Shown one piece after another: positions 16,998 through 25,414 of a stretch of DNA of 52,052 nucleotides. Both the position numbers and the translations under genes were made by a program. How positions within the stretch are numbered: position 1 is the stretch's first letter; each line of letters starts with the position of its first letter. The stretch is from Fimbriimonas ginsengisoli (lineage in GTDB: Bacteria; Armatimonadota; Fimbriimonadia; Fimbriimonadales; Fimbriimonadaceae): positions 1-52,052 of the forward strand of contig JACOSL010000038.1 of the NCBI GenBank assembly GCA_016179045.1, written 5' to 3'. The notes beneath the pieces were generated by a model. The model did not search any database. It saw only the letters and a program-made list of their open reading frames with translations, and had not been told where the DNA came from.

Positions 16998-17000
16998 TCG

Positions 17001-18266
17001 CTACTTCTTGACCTGGTTGCCCTCGTAAGCTTTGCGGAACACGAAGCCCTTTTCGGTCACTTCCACGACCAAGGCCCGCTTCTCTGGATTGCCGTTCATC
17101 CCTTTCAGGGTGATGTCGCCCGATACGCCCGGAAACTTCTCGGTGTTCTCGAGCGCTTCGATCAGGCTCTTGGAATCCAGGCTCTTTGCTCGCTTGAGCG
17201 CATCAAAGGTGATCATCGCTCCGTCGTAGCCGAGGGCGCCCATCGTCGTGCCCGGCTTGCCGCCGAACTTCTTGGCCCACTTCTTGAGGAAGTCTTGAAC
17301 CTGCGGACGCGTGTCCGTGTCGTTGTAGTGGTTGCAGAAGTAGCCGCCGATGATGCCCGGCTTGCCCGAGGTTATGATCGTTTGGCTATCCCAGCCGTCG
17401 CCACCTAGGAGCTTGGCGTTGATGCCCTGCTCACGCGCCTGCTTGCCAAGCGGGCCCACCTCGGTGAAGTAGCCGCTCATGAATAGACCGTCCGGATTCT
17501 TAGCCTTCACGTTGGTGAGCTGGCCCTTGAAGTCCTTGTTGCCTGTCTCATAGAACTGCTCGTCGATGATCTTGCCGCCGAGCTTGGTAAAGGTGGCGTG
17601 GAAGCTGTCGCTTAGCCCGGTCGAGTAGGGCAGCTTCTTGTCGGTGATGATCGCGATGTTCCTGAGCCCGAGCTCGGTGTAGGCGAAGTTCGCCATCACC
17701 GGCCCTTGAAAGTCGTCGGTGTAGCACACGCGGAACATGTTGTTGCCGATGTCGGCAAGGTCGGTTCGCGTCGCGCCGACCGCGACCACCGGAATGCCCT
17801 TCTCGAAAGCGGCCTGGCCCATCTGCATCGTAATGCCGCTGGCGACTTCGCCAACGAGACCGAGCACACCGTCGGAGATCAGCTTCTCGGCCGCGCTCTT
17901 GCCCACCTCGGGCTTGGAGCCGCTATCGCTGACCTTCAGGTCGATCTTCTTGCCGTTGACGCCGCCCGCCGCGTTGAAGTCGTCCACAGCGATTTCCGCG
18001 CCCTTCTTGCAGTCGTCGCCCCACGGCTTGTTGTCTCCGCTGAGGCTCGTGACGAGGCCGATCGGGATCGTGTCCCCCTTGGCCGAATTGCCCGGCGCCG
18101 TCGTTGGAGGCCGCTTGATCTTCCCGCCCTCGCCGGTCTTGGCGTCTGTCTTGGTCCCGGTTGCGCCGCTATCGCCGCCACCCGTACATCCCGTAATGCC
18201 AAACAAGCCGAGCGCCATCGCCGCGATCGCGGCTTGCGCTGCTAGGCTGATGCGAAATTGTTTCAC
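17001..18266 (-). CDS. livK: Branched-chain amino-acid ABC transporter substrate-binding lipoprotein
   Basis: A periplasmic binding lipoprotein that delivers the ligand to LivHM. The GTG at 18266 has AAGAGGTGG at good distance; a GTG at 18275 is too close to it. The signal ends in LGLFGITGC (lipobox), followed by a Gly/Thr/Lys-rich linker (about residues 28-63) and a type I periplasmic-binding fold: IPIGLVTSLSG, GAEIAVDDFNAAGGVNGKKI, AVGATRTDLAD, MGALGYDGAMITFDAL. About 421 residues. Ligand specificity cannot be read from sequence; amides and other small polar compounds are alternatives to Leu/Ile/Val. Confidence 0.92.
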   Translation of the reverse strand: MKQFRISLAAQAAIAAMALGLFGITGCTGGGDSGATGTKTDAKTGEGGKIKRPPTTAPGNSAKGDTIPIGLVTSLSGDNKPWGDDCKKGAEIAVDDFNAAGGVNGKKIDLKVSDSGSKPEVGKSAAEKLISDGVLGLVGEVASGITMQMGQAAFEKGIPVVAVGATRTDLADIGNNMFRVCYTDDFQGPVMANFAYTELGLRNIAIITDKKLPYSTGLSDSFHATFTKLGGKIIDEQFYETGNKDFKGQLTNVKAKNPDGLFMSGYFTEVGPLGKQAREQGINAKLLGGDGWDSQTIITSGKPGIIGGYFCNHYNDTDTRPQVQDFLKKWAKKFGGKPGTTMGALGYDGAMITFDALKRAKSLDSKSLIEALENTEKFPGVSGDITLKGMNGNPEKRALVVEVTEKGFVFRKAYEGNQVKK

Positions 18267-18326
18267 CTGGTCCACCTCTTGCTGTGCTTAGGTTCGAGCG
18301 CCGCCTGCGGGCCCTCGCGCGCAGAC

Positions 18327-18332
18327 ATTATA
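18327..18332 (-). promoter_or_regulatory. Candidate -10 box (TATAAT) for the liv operon
   Basis: A perfect TATAAT on the minus strand about 60 bases before the livK GTG, unusual in such GC-rich DNA. No convincing TTGACA is found 16-18 bases upstream. Confidence 0.4.
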
Positions 18333-18441
18333 CAGAATCGTTCAGACGAACCGGGACCGAGGCGCAGGAGGGTGCTGCGCCCCAGCAGGGCGACCACTCA
18401 AAGCCGTATTGAGAGAAAGGGCTCGCTTGCCATACTGCGGT

Positions 18442-19509
18442 ATGAGTCGGACGCCTCTCGTGGCCCTGGTCCTTGCGACTGCTCTAAGCGCTAGAAGCGC
18501 CGTTCAGGAGGGAACGCCTCCTGTTTCCGCAGCCGAGAAAGTGCCAGTGAGGGCGTACTTAGACCGTGGGGGCGGGTACGTGGATGGCATGGCCCTGAAT
18601 GCCCGCAGCCTCGGTGCCCATCACGCCGAAGCCGTATCGAAGGACAGCGGCTATGCCGTGATGTTCGGAACTGATGAACGGTTCTTCTTGTGCCGCTATG
18701 GCAAGCGTCTGGGCGCAACATTGCCCGCCGGTGCCGACGACTTCAATTGGATCGGGCCCGTTCTTACTTACAATTTGGAGCGAAAGGCGTGGGCATGGAA
18801 TCTTGAAACCGGTCGGCGCTGGCGGATAGCCCGTGTCCTGTGGGGCCAAGTGACGAAGTGGCGAGGGCAATGGCTCGTGCAGGAAGAGCTTGCGCCAGAT
18901 CGAGTTCTCGTCCTCGTCGTCGACCTGAAGTTGCGAATCAAGAAGCGCTTCGTCGTGAAGAGGGTGATTGACCGAGGCTTGCTTGTTGGCGACGTTCTGA
19001 TCTTTTCGGCCGACGCCAACGGCTCGAACTCATATGAGCAGTGGCAGGATCCCCTAAAAGCCCTGACACTCGACTGTTTATTCGAGCACCGACCCGCCAT
19101 CCTCAGGGCGCTCGACTTGCATGACGCGAGTGTCACTGAACTCAGGAACGCCGACTTTGGTGAGCCGCTCGCCGCGCTGGGTACGCACACACTTCTCATC
19201 TCGGAGTTCCTTCAGAGCAACAAGACGATCGACGGACTGCACAATCCTAGGGGTCAGACCGTGGTCTGTCGCTTTGACTTGGTCACACGCAGGTATCGCG
19301 AGTTGCTCCGCATCAAGGGCTGGTTTCAGATCAAGGGGGTCAGCGACGACCGTAGCTGGGTCATCGGCATGCCCATCGCGTACACGCATGGCACGTACCC
19401 GCTTCAGGCGATCCGTATCCCTGATGGAAAGGTGGTGACGCTTGTCGGCGAGGGGGACAGCGGCAGCGGCATCTACGACGCGACAGTCCTCTCGCCACGG
19501 GCGAATTGA
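18442..19509 (+). CDS. Exported protein of unknown function, possibly beta-propeller-like
   Basis: The ATG at 18442 gives a 355-residue protein with a signal peptide (MSRTPLVALVLATALSARSA). The mature part is rich in alternating hydrophobic strands with Trp and Tyr, for instance WNLETGRRWRIARVLWGQV, WLVQEEL and RFDLVTRRYRELLRIKGWF. This resembles the repeating blades of six-bladed propellers, but no clean repeat is proven. No catalytic motif is seen. It is divergent from livK and followed after 80 bases by the methyltransferase fusion. A TTGAGA / CATACT pair (18409-18414 and 18431-18436, 16 bases apart) places the transcript start almost at the ATG. Confidence 0.6.
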   Translation: MSRTPLVALVLATALSARSAVQEGTPPVSAAEKVPVRAYLDRGGGYVDGMALNARSLGAHHAEAVSKDSGYAVMFGTDERFFLCRYGKRLGATLPAGADDFNWIGPVLTYNLERKAWAWNLETGRRWRIARVLWGQVTKWRGQWLVQEELAPDRVLVLVVDLKLRIKKRFVVKRVIDRGLLVGDVLIFSADANGSNSYEQWQDPLKALTLDCLFEHRPAILRALDLHDASVTELRNADFGEPLAALGTHTLLISEFLQSNKTIDGLHNPRGQTVVCRFDLVTRRYRELLRIKGWFQIKGVSDDRSWVIGMPIAYTHGTYPLQAIRIPDGKVVTLVGEGDSGSGIYDATVLSPRAN

Positions 19510-19589
19510 CGGCCGCCCTTCAACGTCAAAACCTAACAAATCCCTCGAGATTTCGTCTGCACTGCCGACGATCACTAACGAGCGCGCCG

Positions 19590-21224
19590 ATGAGCAACTC
19601 ACAACCCCCCGCCCTTGCCTGGACCGGAGAAAGGATGATCCCCGGCCAGTCCGATCCCGCGACCGAGATGTTCCACTGGCAGCGCTACCTCTTCTTCCGG
19701 CCGTGGTACGAAGGCCGCCGCTTGATCGATGCGGCAAGCGGGGAAGGCTATGGCGCCGCCTACGCCGCTGCATTCGCGCGCAATGTGCGCGGATTCGATG
19801 TCTCGGAAGAGGCGATCGCCCACGCGAGCGCTACCTACGGCCACGTTGAGTTCGTCCAAGCCGACGTGTGCGAGGCCGACTACTCGCAGGCCGATCTCGT
19901 GGTCAGCTTCGAGACGATCGAGCACCTCGAAGACCCGCTCTCCTTCCTGCGAGCCCTGAATTCTTGTCCGGGCGCGATCGTAATCTCAACTCCAAACCGC
20001 GAGACCCATTCGCCTGGCGCGAAGAAGGGCGACAAGCCCGCCAACGAGTTCCACACGGTCGAGTGGACGCCCCAGGAGTTCGCGCGTCTGGTCCGCAAGG
20101 AGTTCGGCGACCGCACCGTGCGCTTTCTATCACAAGCGGCGCGCTGGCCGGGAACGATCACGGAGGGCCTGCGGGACGACGCCATGTACACCCTGGCCGT
20201 GATCGACGGCCCCGACCTGCCGGTTTGGCCCCGGCTTGGCCTTGCCATGCCAACCCGCCACGCCGAGCGGGCGGTGAACGCGGTCACGAACCTGAGCAAA
20301 TACTATCCAGGCGACATCGAGTTCGCGGTCGTCGCCAACGGCTGCGCGCCCGAGCATTTGCAGAAGTTGCGCGAGGCGGAGAGGGAAGCGCCCCACCTCA
20401 TCCACGTAGTCGAGAGTGAAACCAATTTGGGCTATGCCGTTGGCGCAAACCTGGGACTCGATTTTCTCTGGCAAGAAGCTTGGTTCGATCTCTTCGGGGT
20501 GGTGAACGACGACGTTTACCCGGCCGTCGACTGCCTGCCCCAGATGGTGGAGGCCTACCGGGAGCTTGTCGCCCTAGAAAGGAAGCCGGGCGTGCTTGGC
20601 CCCGTGAGCAACTGCGTGAACGGCGCGCAGCAGGTCGATATCGGTATCTACACCGACATCCAGTCGATGCAGACGTCCGCCGCCGCCTACCACCGCCAAC
20701 ACCATTCCAGCGTGACCGAGACCGACCAGGTGCGCGGCCTCTTGCTCCTCATCACTCCGGAGTGCCTCAGCGCGGTCGGCGGCTTCGATCCCCGCTTCGG
20801 TCTGGGCAACGTGGAAGACGACGACCACAATCTGCGCTGCCGACTGGCGGGGTTCTCCTTGTGGATCGTGGACGGCGCGTTCTTGCACCACACCGGCTCG
20901 GCGACCTTCAAGGACCTTGGCCTGGATTACCAACTCAGCATCGCTCGCAACGGCCAGCTCTTCGCCGAAAAGTGGAGGCTGGGCGTCTTGGCCGATTGGT
21001 CAGAGCTCAGGCGCGCCCCAAAAGGGGTCAAGCTGTTCGTTCCGCTGACTGCTAGGGCCGAGGCCAGCGGCTTTGAGCTGGTCGTGAACGGGGAAACCGT
21101 CGATCTCGTGCACCAGGCAAGCGATTTGGAGTTCACCGCGTGGTTGGTCGAGCAGCTGCGCGGCAAGCCCCGCACCGAGCGAGTGCCGGTCATCGAGGCG
21201 TTTGCACGCAAATTGGCCGCCTGA
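19590..21224 (+). CDS. Fusion of SAM-dependent methyltransferase and family 2 glycosyltransferase
   Basis: A 544-residue two-domain protein. The N-terminal part (about 10-200) starts with WTGERMIPG and HWQRYLFF, the usual opening of glycan-linked methyltransferases, has the SAM-binding DAASGEGYG loop (motif I, about residues 47-55), VVSFETIEHL, and an STPNRE strand. The C-terminal part (about 220-460) is a GT-A glycosyltransferase with ETNLGYAVGANLGL, the acidic VVNDDVYP and GGFDPRFGLGNVEDDDHNLR, the family acceptor/base region. It probably modifies a cell-surface glycan in the cytoplasm. The donor and acceptor are unknown. The ATG at 19590 is chosen because homology begins right after it. 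Confidence 0.85.
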   Translation: MSNSQPPALAWTGERMIPGQSDPATEMFHWQRYLFFRPWYEGRRLIDAASGEGYGAAYAAAFARNVRGFDVSEEAIAHASATYGHVEFVQADVCEADYSQADLVVSFETIEHLEDPLSFLRALNSCPGAIVISTPNRETHSPGAKKGDKPANEFHTVEWTPQEFARLVRKEFGDRTVRFLSQAARWPGTITEGLRDDAMYTLAVIDGPDLPVWPRLGLAMPTRHAERAVNAVTNLSKYYPGDIEFAVVANGCAPEHLQKLREAEREAPHLIHVVESETNLGYAVGANLGLDFLWQEAWFDLFGVVNDDVYPAVDCLPQMVEAYRELVALERKPGVLGPVSNCVNGAQQVDIGIYTDIQSMQTSAAAYHRQHHSSVTETDQVRGLLLLITPECLSAVGGFDPRFGLGNVEDDDHNLRCRLAGFSLWIVDGAFLHHTGSATFKDLGLDYQLSIARNGQLFAEKWRLGVLADWSELRRAPKGVKLFVPLTARAEASGFELVVNGETVDLVHQASDLEFTAWLVEQLRGKPRTERVPVIEAFARKLAA

Positions 21225-21289
21225 CCGATCGGCGGTGTCTTCTCGTACGAATCGAGAGACGTCGAACCTCCCATCGTTCACCACCCCTA

Positions 21290-21396
21290 CCCCCTCCCTC
21301 AAGGAAGGGGGAACGATTTTCCCTGGCTCGCTCGCCCCGATTTCATCGGGGCTCGCTCACCGGCCCCCTCGCAACGCCATCCTTGGCGTTGCGAGG
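21290..21396. repeat. Structured intergenic repeat, family 2, copy C
   Basis: It contains GGCTCGCTCGCCCCG and GCTCGCTCACCG as in copies A (24961) and B (50823). It has a 7-base stem with a three-base loop at 21335-21351 and a 13-base stem at 21367-21396 (loop TCCT) whose inner pairs ACGCCA/TGGCGT match the other copies while the outer pairs differ but still pair. It lies in the 294-base gap before rpsD. Confidence 0.7.
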
Positions 21397-21518
21397 GCCA
21401 CGAAGAGCGAGGCAACCTCTTGTGAGGCTGCGGTTTCCGGGCGGCGGAGCGTGCTCGGTCGGGTATCCTCATCTCCTGTGCCGGCGCCCAATCCGGGTCG
21501 CCGCCCGCGCCCAATTCC

Positions 21519-22127
21519 ATGGCCACATACAGAGGAAGAAAGACCGACATCTGCCGCACCGTCGGCTACAACATCTGGGGGCAGCCCAAGTGCCCCAGCT
21601 CGAAGCGCCCTTACCCGCTCGGCCAGCATGGTCCGAACCTGAAGGATCGGCGGCAATCCGAGTACGGCGAGCAGCTCCTGGCCAAGCAGGTCATCCGCCG
21701 CTATTACAACCTGCTCGAAAAGCAGTTCGCCAATACCTTCCACAAGGCGCAGCGCATGCGCGGAAACACGAGCATGAACTTCCTGCGGCTCCTTGAGCTT
21801 CGGTTGTCCACCATCGTTTGGCGATTGGGCTTTGCGCGCACCATTTTCCAGGCCCGACAGATGGTTTCGCACTGCCACGTGCTGGTCAACGGCCGGGTCG
21901 TGAACATCGCTAGCTTTCAGCTTTCGGTGGGCGACGTGATCGAAGTGCGCGATCGCGAATCGAGCCGGGGCATCGCGCGCGCCAACCACTACGAAGCGGC
22001 CGCGATTCCGCCTTACCTCGATGCGGACATCGTGAATTTCAAGGGCAAAGTCGTCGCCTTGCCGGAACGGGAGGACTTTCCCAAGTTCTTCCAAGAGCAG
22101 CAGGTCGTCGAGTTCTACGCCCGCTAA
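21519..22127 (+). CDS. rpsD: 30S ribosomal protein S4
   Basis: A 202-residue S4, an early 16S rRNA-binding protein and, in many bacteria, a translational repressor. The N-terminus reads MATYRGRKTDICRTVG and later KRPYPLGQHG; only two of the four zinc cysteines remain (Cys12, Cys25), so it is a C-minus form. The S4 RNA-binding domain is at about 95-155 (RLSTIVWRLGFARTIFQARQMV, HVLVNGRVVNI). The C-terminus EFYAR matches the family's usual end. It stands alone here, without rpsK, rpoA or rplQ. The 3' end overlaps the converging TPR gene by four bases. Confidence 0.95.
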   Translation: MATYRGRKTDICRTVGYNIWGQPKCPSSKRPYPLGQHGPNLKDRRQSEYGEQLLAKQVIRRYYNLLEKQFANTFHKAQRMRGNTSMNFLRLLELRLSTIVWRLGFARTIFQARQMVSHCHVLVNGRVVNIASFQLSVGDVIEVRDRESSRGIARANHYEAAAIPPYLDADIVNFKGKVVALPEREDFPKFFQEQQVVEFYAR

Positions 22128-22537
22128 GACCCGTCGTTGGCCATGGTCACGTTGTGCTGCCGCGTCGTGCGCTGCCAAGCGCCCACGCCCTTATCCTCAA
22201 CCTGCCGCTCGAGGCCGTGGATGAGCACGTTGAGGGTCGGGTCGCCAGGGTGGACGAGGTGCGCCTCGCGTGCTGCTTCTAGGGCTTCCTCATAGCGCAT
22301 CAGGCGGTCTAGGCACTGCGCCAACTTGAGACTGGCCTCCCAAAAGGTGGGCTGGAGCAGAATCGCCTTGCGGAAGTGCTCGCTCGCCTCTTCGAAGGCT
22401 TGCTTTCGGTAGAGGCATAGCCCCAGGTAGCCGCGCAGCCGCGCGTTGGTCGGGTGCTCCACCATGAGCACTCGCGAGCGGCACTCGGCCGCCTCCCAAT
22501 CATTTTGGGCCATCAGTCGTTCGACTTCCTCAACCAT
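22124..22537 (-). CDS. Small TPR-repeat protein
   Basis: A 137-residue protein made of about three tetratricopeptide repeats: LMAQNDWEAAECRSRVLMVEHP, a second with GLCLYRKQAFEEASEHFRKAI, and a third with RLMRYEEALEAAREAHLVHP. No signal peptide or membrane segment is seen, so it is probably a cytoplasmic protein-protein adaptor. The C-terminal roughly 25 residues are outside the repeats. It converges on rpsD. The partner is unknown. Confidence 0.8.
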   Translation of the reverse strand: MVEEVERLMAQNDWEAAECRSRVLMVEHPTNARLRGYLGLCLYRKQAFEEASEHFRKAILLQPTFWEASLKLAQCLDRLMRYEEALEAAREAHLVHPGDPTLNVLIHGLERQVEDKGVGAWQRTTRQHNVTMANDGS

Positions 22538-22673
22538 CGCAAAACCCCCGTGGGGTCGATATCAGTGTAATCGAAAAACACAAATCTCGGGCCAACGGTT
22601 TCACCCGAGCCTCAATTTAGGCAACCAGACCGCCAATAAAGACCAATGAGGGCCGCATGCGCCCCGCAATTTT

Positions 22674-24728
22674 ATGGGCTCCGTACAACGGATAATGCGG
22701 CACACCGACTTGGCGCTGGGCCTTGGCGTGCTCGTGGTGGTGGGCATGCTGATCCTGCCGCTTCCGTTTTGGATTCTCGATGCGGGCTTGGTGGCGGCGA
22801 TCGCGGGTTCCGTGGTCATCCTCCTCGCCGCCGTCCAAATCAGCGATCCCCTTCAGTTCAGCGTGTTTCCGAGCCTGCTGCTTATAACCACACTGTTCAG
22901 GCTGTCTCTGAGTATCGTCGCGACCAAGCTGATCCTTGGCACCGGCCAGGGCGGGCACGTCATCCAGACCTTTGGCGATTTCGTCATGGGCGGCGACTTC
23001 GTCGTCGGCTTCGTGGCGTTCATCATCCTCGTCATCGTGCAGTTCATCGTCATCACCAACGGTGCCGGCCGCGTGGCCGAGGTGGTTGCTCGGTTCACCT
23101 TGGACGCGATGCCAGGCAAGCAGATGGCGATCGATGCCGACCTTGCCGCCGGCATGATCGACGAGGAAGGCGCGCGCGCGCGGCGCAAGCTGATCAAGCA
23201 GGAGGCCGACTTCTACGGCGCGATGGACGGCGCTTCGAAGTTCGTCAAGGGCGATGCGATCGCTTCGATCCTCATCATCGCGGTCAACATCATCGGCGGC
23301 TTCGCGGTGGGCTTCATGCGCGGCGACGGCGATGCGATGTCGATCCTTCGCACCTACTCGGTGCTTTCGGTCGGCGAAGGCCTCGTGACCCAGCTCCCCG
23401 CCCTGCTCATCAGCACCGCGAGCGGCCTGATGGTCACGCGCGCAGGGCAGGACCGCAGCATGGGCAGCGAACTCTTCGCCCAGCTATCGGCGCAGCCGCG
23501 CGCGATCACCATCGCGGGCAGCGCCCTCGCCGCGCTCGGCTTTGTGCCTGGCTTCCCGCTCAGCATCTTCCTCGTAGCGGGCCTTGGGTGCATCGCGGTC
23601 GGGCAATCGTTGAAGGGACCGCAAATCGGCGCGAAAGGGGACAAGGCGGCGGACGTGGCCAAGCCAAAGCCCACACCTACCGGGCCCGAGGCGGTTCTGC
23701 CTCTGCTCAGCGTCGATCCGATCGAGATCGAGATCGGATACGGCCTTACGCGGCTTGCCGATGCCAAGGCGGGCGGCGATCTTGCCGAGCGGATCACCGC
23801 CACGCGCCGCCAGATCGCGCTCGAACTCGGCTTCGTCATGCCGACCGTGCGCATCCGCGATTCGATCCACCTGACCAACACCGAATACGTGGTGAAGGTG
23901 CGCGGGGAAGAGGTCGCGCGCGCCGAGCTGCATGTCGATCAATGTCTGGCCGTCAACAGCGGGGCAGTGCTCCACGAAGTGCCCGGCTCGCCCACCAAGG
24001 ACCCGGTTTTCGGCCTCGAAGCGCTTTGGATCGATCCCCCCGCGCGGGAAGCGGCCGAACGGGCCGGCTATACCGTGATCGAGCCGAGCGCAGTGATCTC
24101 GACCCATCTCGCCGAGATCGTCAAATCCTACGCGGCCGAACTGCTGAGCCGACAGGACGTGCAAACGCTTCTCGACAACGCCAAGGCGATCAACCAGGCG
24201 GTGGTGGACGAGCTCGTGCCCGGCGTGCTGCAGGTGGGCGACGTGCAGAAGGTTTTGCAGCATCTTCTTCGAGAGCGGGTGCCGATTCGCGACATGGTGA
24301 CGATCCTCGAGACGATCGCCGACTACGGCGGTCGGATCAAGGACCCGGAGCAGCTTGGCGAGCTCGTGCGCTCGTCCATCGCCCGCACAGTGACCCGCCA
24401 GCATCTGGACCACGACAACAAGCTGTATTGCATCACGCTGGAGCCCTCGCTGGAGCGAGCCTTGGCCGAGAAGGTTTCTGTCACTTCGCTCGGCTCGGCG
24501 CTGGTGCTGGAGCCGGCGGAGCAGCGCGACCTGATGGTGCGCCTGCAGGCCGAGGTGGATCGCGCGAGCGCGAAGGGCTATCAGGCGATCTTGCTCTGCG
24601 GCGCGACGTTGCGGCTGGGGCTGCGGCGGGTGGTGGAGAAGTACGTGCCGGGGCTGAACGTGCTTGCTTACAGCGAGGTGGCGAGCCGGGCGGACGTTGA
24701 GTTCGTGGGCCAAGTCCGGGCGGCGTAG
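22674..24728 (+). CDS. flhA: Flagellar type III export protein FlhA
   Basis: A 684-residue member of the FlhA/LcrV-export (FHIPEP) family, which forms the ring of the flagellar export gate. The N-terminal half (about 1-325) has eight hydrophobic segments and the family signature around LLITTLFRLSLSIVATKLIL (65-85), followed by the conserved cytoplasmic loop NGAGRVAEVVARFTLDAMPGKQMAIDAD. The C-terminal cytoplasmic part (about 340-684) contains the substrate/chaperone-binding domains, with ILPVREGV-like RVPIRDMVTILE. The start may be the ATG at 22674 or 22695. No other flagellar gene is in the window. A non-flagellar T3SS homologue is less likely given the length and motif order. Confidence 0.92.
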   Translation: MGSVQRIMRHTDLALGLGVLVVVGMLILPLPFWILDAGLVAAIAGSVVILLAAVQISDPLQFSVFPSLLLITTLFRLSLSIVATKLILGTGQGGHVIQTFGDFVMGGDFVVGFVAFIILVIVQFIVITNGAGRVAEVVARFTLDAMPGKQMAIDADLAAGMIDEEGARARRKLIKQEADFYGAMDGASKFVKGDAIASILIIAVNIIGGFAVGFMRGDGDAMSILRTYSVLSVGEGLVTQLPALLISTASGLMVTRAGQDRSMGSELFAQLSAQPRAITIAGSALAALGFVPGFPLSIFLVAGLGCIAVGQSLKGPQIGAKGDKAADVAKPKPTPTGPEAVLPLLSVDPIEIEIGYGLTRLADAKAGGDLAERITATRRQIALELGFVMPTVRIRDSIHLTNTEYVVKVRGEEVARAELHVDQCLAVNSGAVLHEVPGSPTKDPVFGLEALWIDPPAREAAERAGYTVIEPSAVISTHLAEIVKSYAAELLSRQDVQTLLDNAKAINQAVVDELVPGVLQVGDVQKVLQHLLRERVPIRDMVTILETIADYGGRIKDPEQLGELVRSSIARTVTRQHLDHDNKLYCITLEPSLERALAEKVSVTSLGSALVLEPAEQRDLMVRLQAEVDRASAKGYQAILLCGATLRLGLRRVVEKYVPGLNVLAYSEVASRADVEFVGQVRAA

Positions 24729-24856
24729 GCCGCCGCCAGTTTCCAGGCGAGCGGGGTGCCGCTGCTGATGGCTCCAGGGCAGGTCCTCTGCTTCCCCCGC
24801 CTGGGAGTCAGGCGGGGGTGGCCCCGCAGGGGACGGGGGCGGTCGATCTTTCCAAT

Positions 24857-24883
24857 GCCTCGGCCTACCCCTGGTGCCGAGGC
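24857..24883. repeat. Palindromic intergenic repeat, family 1
   Basis: The stem GCCTCGGC / GCCGAGGC has an 11-base loop (CTACCCCTGGT), AT in front and TA behind. It is the same type as 8321-8348. Confidence 0.7.
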
Positions 24884-24960
24884 TAACTCGCTCCCTCAAA
24901 GCAATCCGTGCGGTCGCCCGAAATCGGCCAGAACACGGGCTAACCGTTATCCCACCCTTC

Positions 24961-25107
24961 CTCCGCCTGAGGCGGAGTGCCACCCCCCGCGCTTCGCGTG
25001 ACCCCCGCCGTGAGGCAGGGTGAGATTCTGTTTTCTTCGGCTCGCTCGCCCCGTCCCGGGTCTCGCTCACCGTTTCTCTTTCGGGGACGCCATCTATGGC
25101 GTCCCGT
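24961..25107. repeat. Structured intergenic repeat, family 2, copy A
   Basis: In order it has the CTCCGCC/GGCGGAG stem (24961-24977, loop TGA), a CCCCCGCCGTGAGGCAGGG stretch, GGCTCGCTCGCCCCG TCCCGGG with CTCGCTCACCG, and a GGGACGCCA/TGGCGTCCC stem (25084-25105). It matches copy B at 50823-50972 almost base for base in the middle. Confidence 0.75.
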
Positions 25108-25310
25108 GGACGGCTCCGGAGGGCGTGCTCCTCGACTTCTCGCTCGTGGGCGCCCCGGGGAAAAGCTCCGACGTGCACGGAATGCGTGGGCTGGCTATAC
25201 ATGGCGCTACGAGGCGTTCCCCACCATCGCTCCCTTGAGGAGGGGGAAGCCTTCGTTCAGACTTGTCGGGACGAAGGCAAGAGGGGGTGGTTCGGCCGCA
25301 CTGCAGCGTT

Positions 25311-25335
25311 GTCGGCCTACCCCTGGTGCCGAGGC
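25311..25335. repeat. Palindromic intergenic repeat, family 1 (one arm damaged)
   Basis: GTCGGC-CTACCCCTGGT-GCCGAGGC matches the copy at 24857 in loop and right arm; the left arm has lost the GCCTC outer part. Confidence 0.55.
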
Positions 25336-25414
25336 TATGAACGCAGGCGATTCCAACCGGCAAGTTTGCGAATTGTCCACACTATGCACTGGGCGAGTGC
25401 CCACTTGGATTTCG

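Larger units (their letters stand above)
24729..25414. other. 686-base intergenic region packed with hairpins
   Basis: I see no convincing gene here. A 10-base stem, CCCCCGCCTG / CAGGCGGGGG, lies at 24795-24819. Family 1 palindromes are at 24857-24883 and 25311-25335, a family 2 element at 24961-25107, and a CTCCCTTGAGGAGGG inverted repeat near 25229. Frames through this DNA are open only because it is GC-rich. Confidence 0.7.

Noticed and set aside
18276-18441. Riboswitch or leader peptide controlling the liv operon
   Set aside because: No run of Leu/Ile/Val codons or clear alternative hairpins in the short leader.
23484-25202. 572-codon minus-strand frame opposite flhA
   Set aside because: His/Arg/Asp-rich translation with no motifs; flhA on the plus strand is unmistakable.
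24977-25414. N-terminal extension of the TPR protein through the repeat region
   Set aside because: This stretch is the family 2 repeat and other hairpins; TPR sequence starts just after the ATG at 25415.
24729-25414. CRISPR array
   Set aside because: Repeats are palindromes of differing sequence with no regular spacing or spacers, and no cas genes are nearby.
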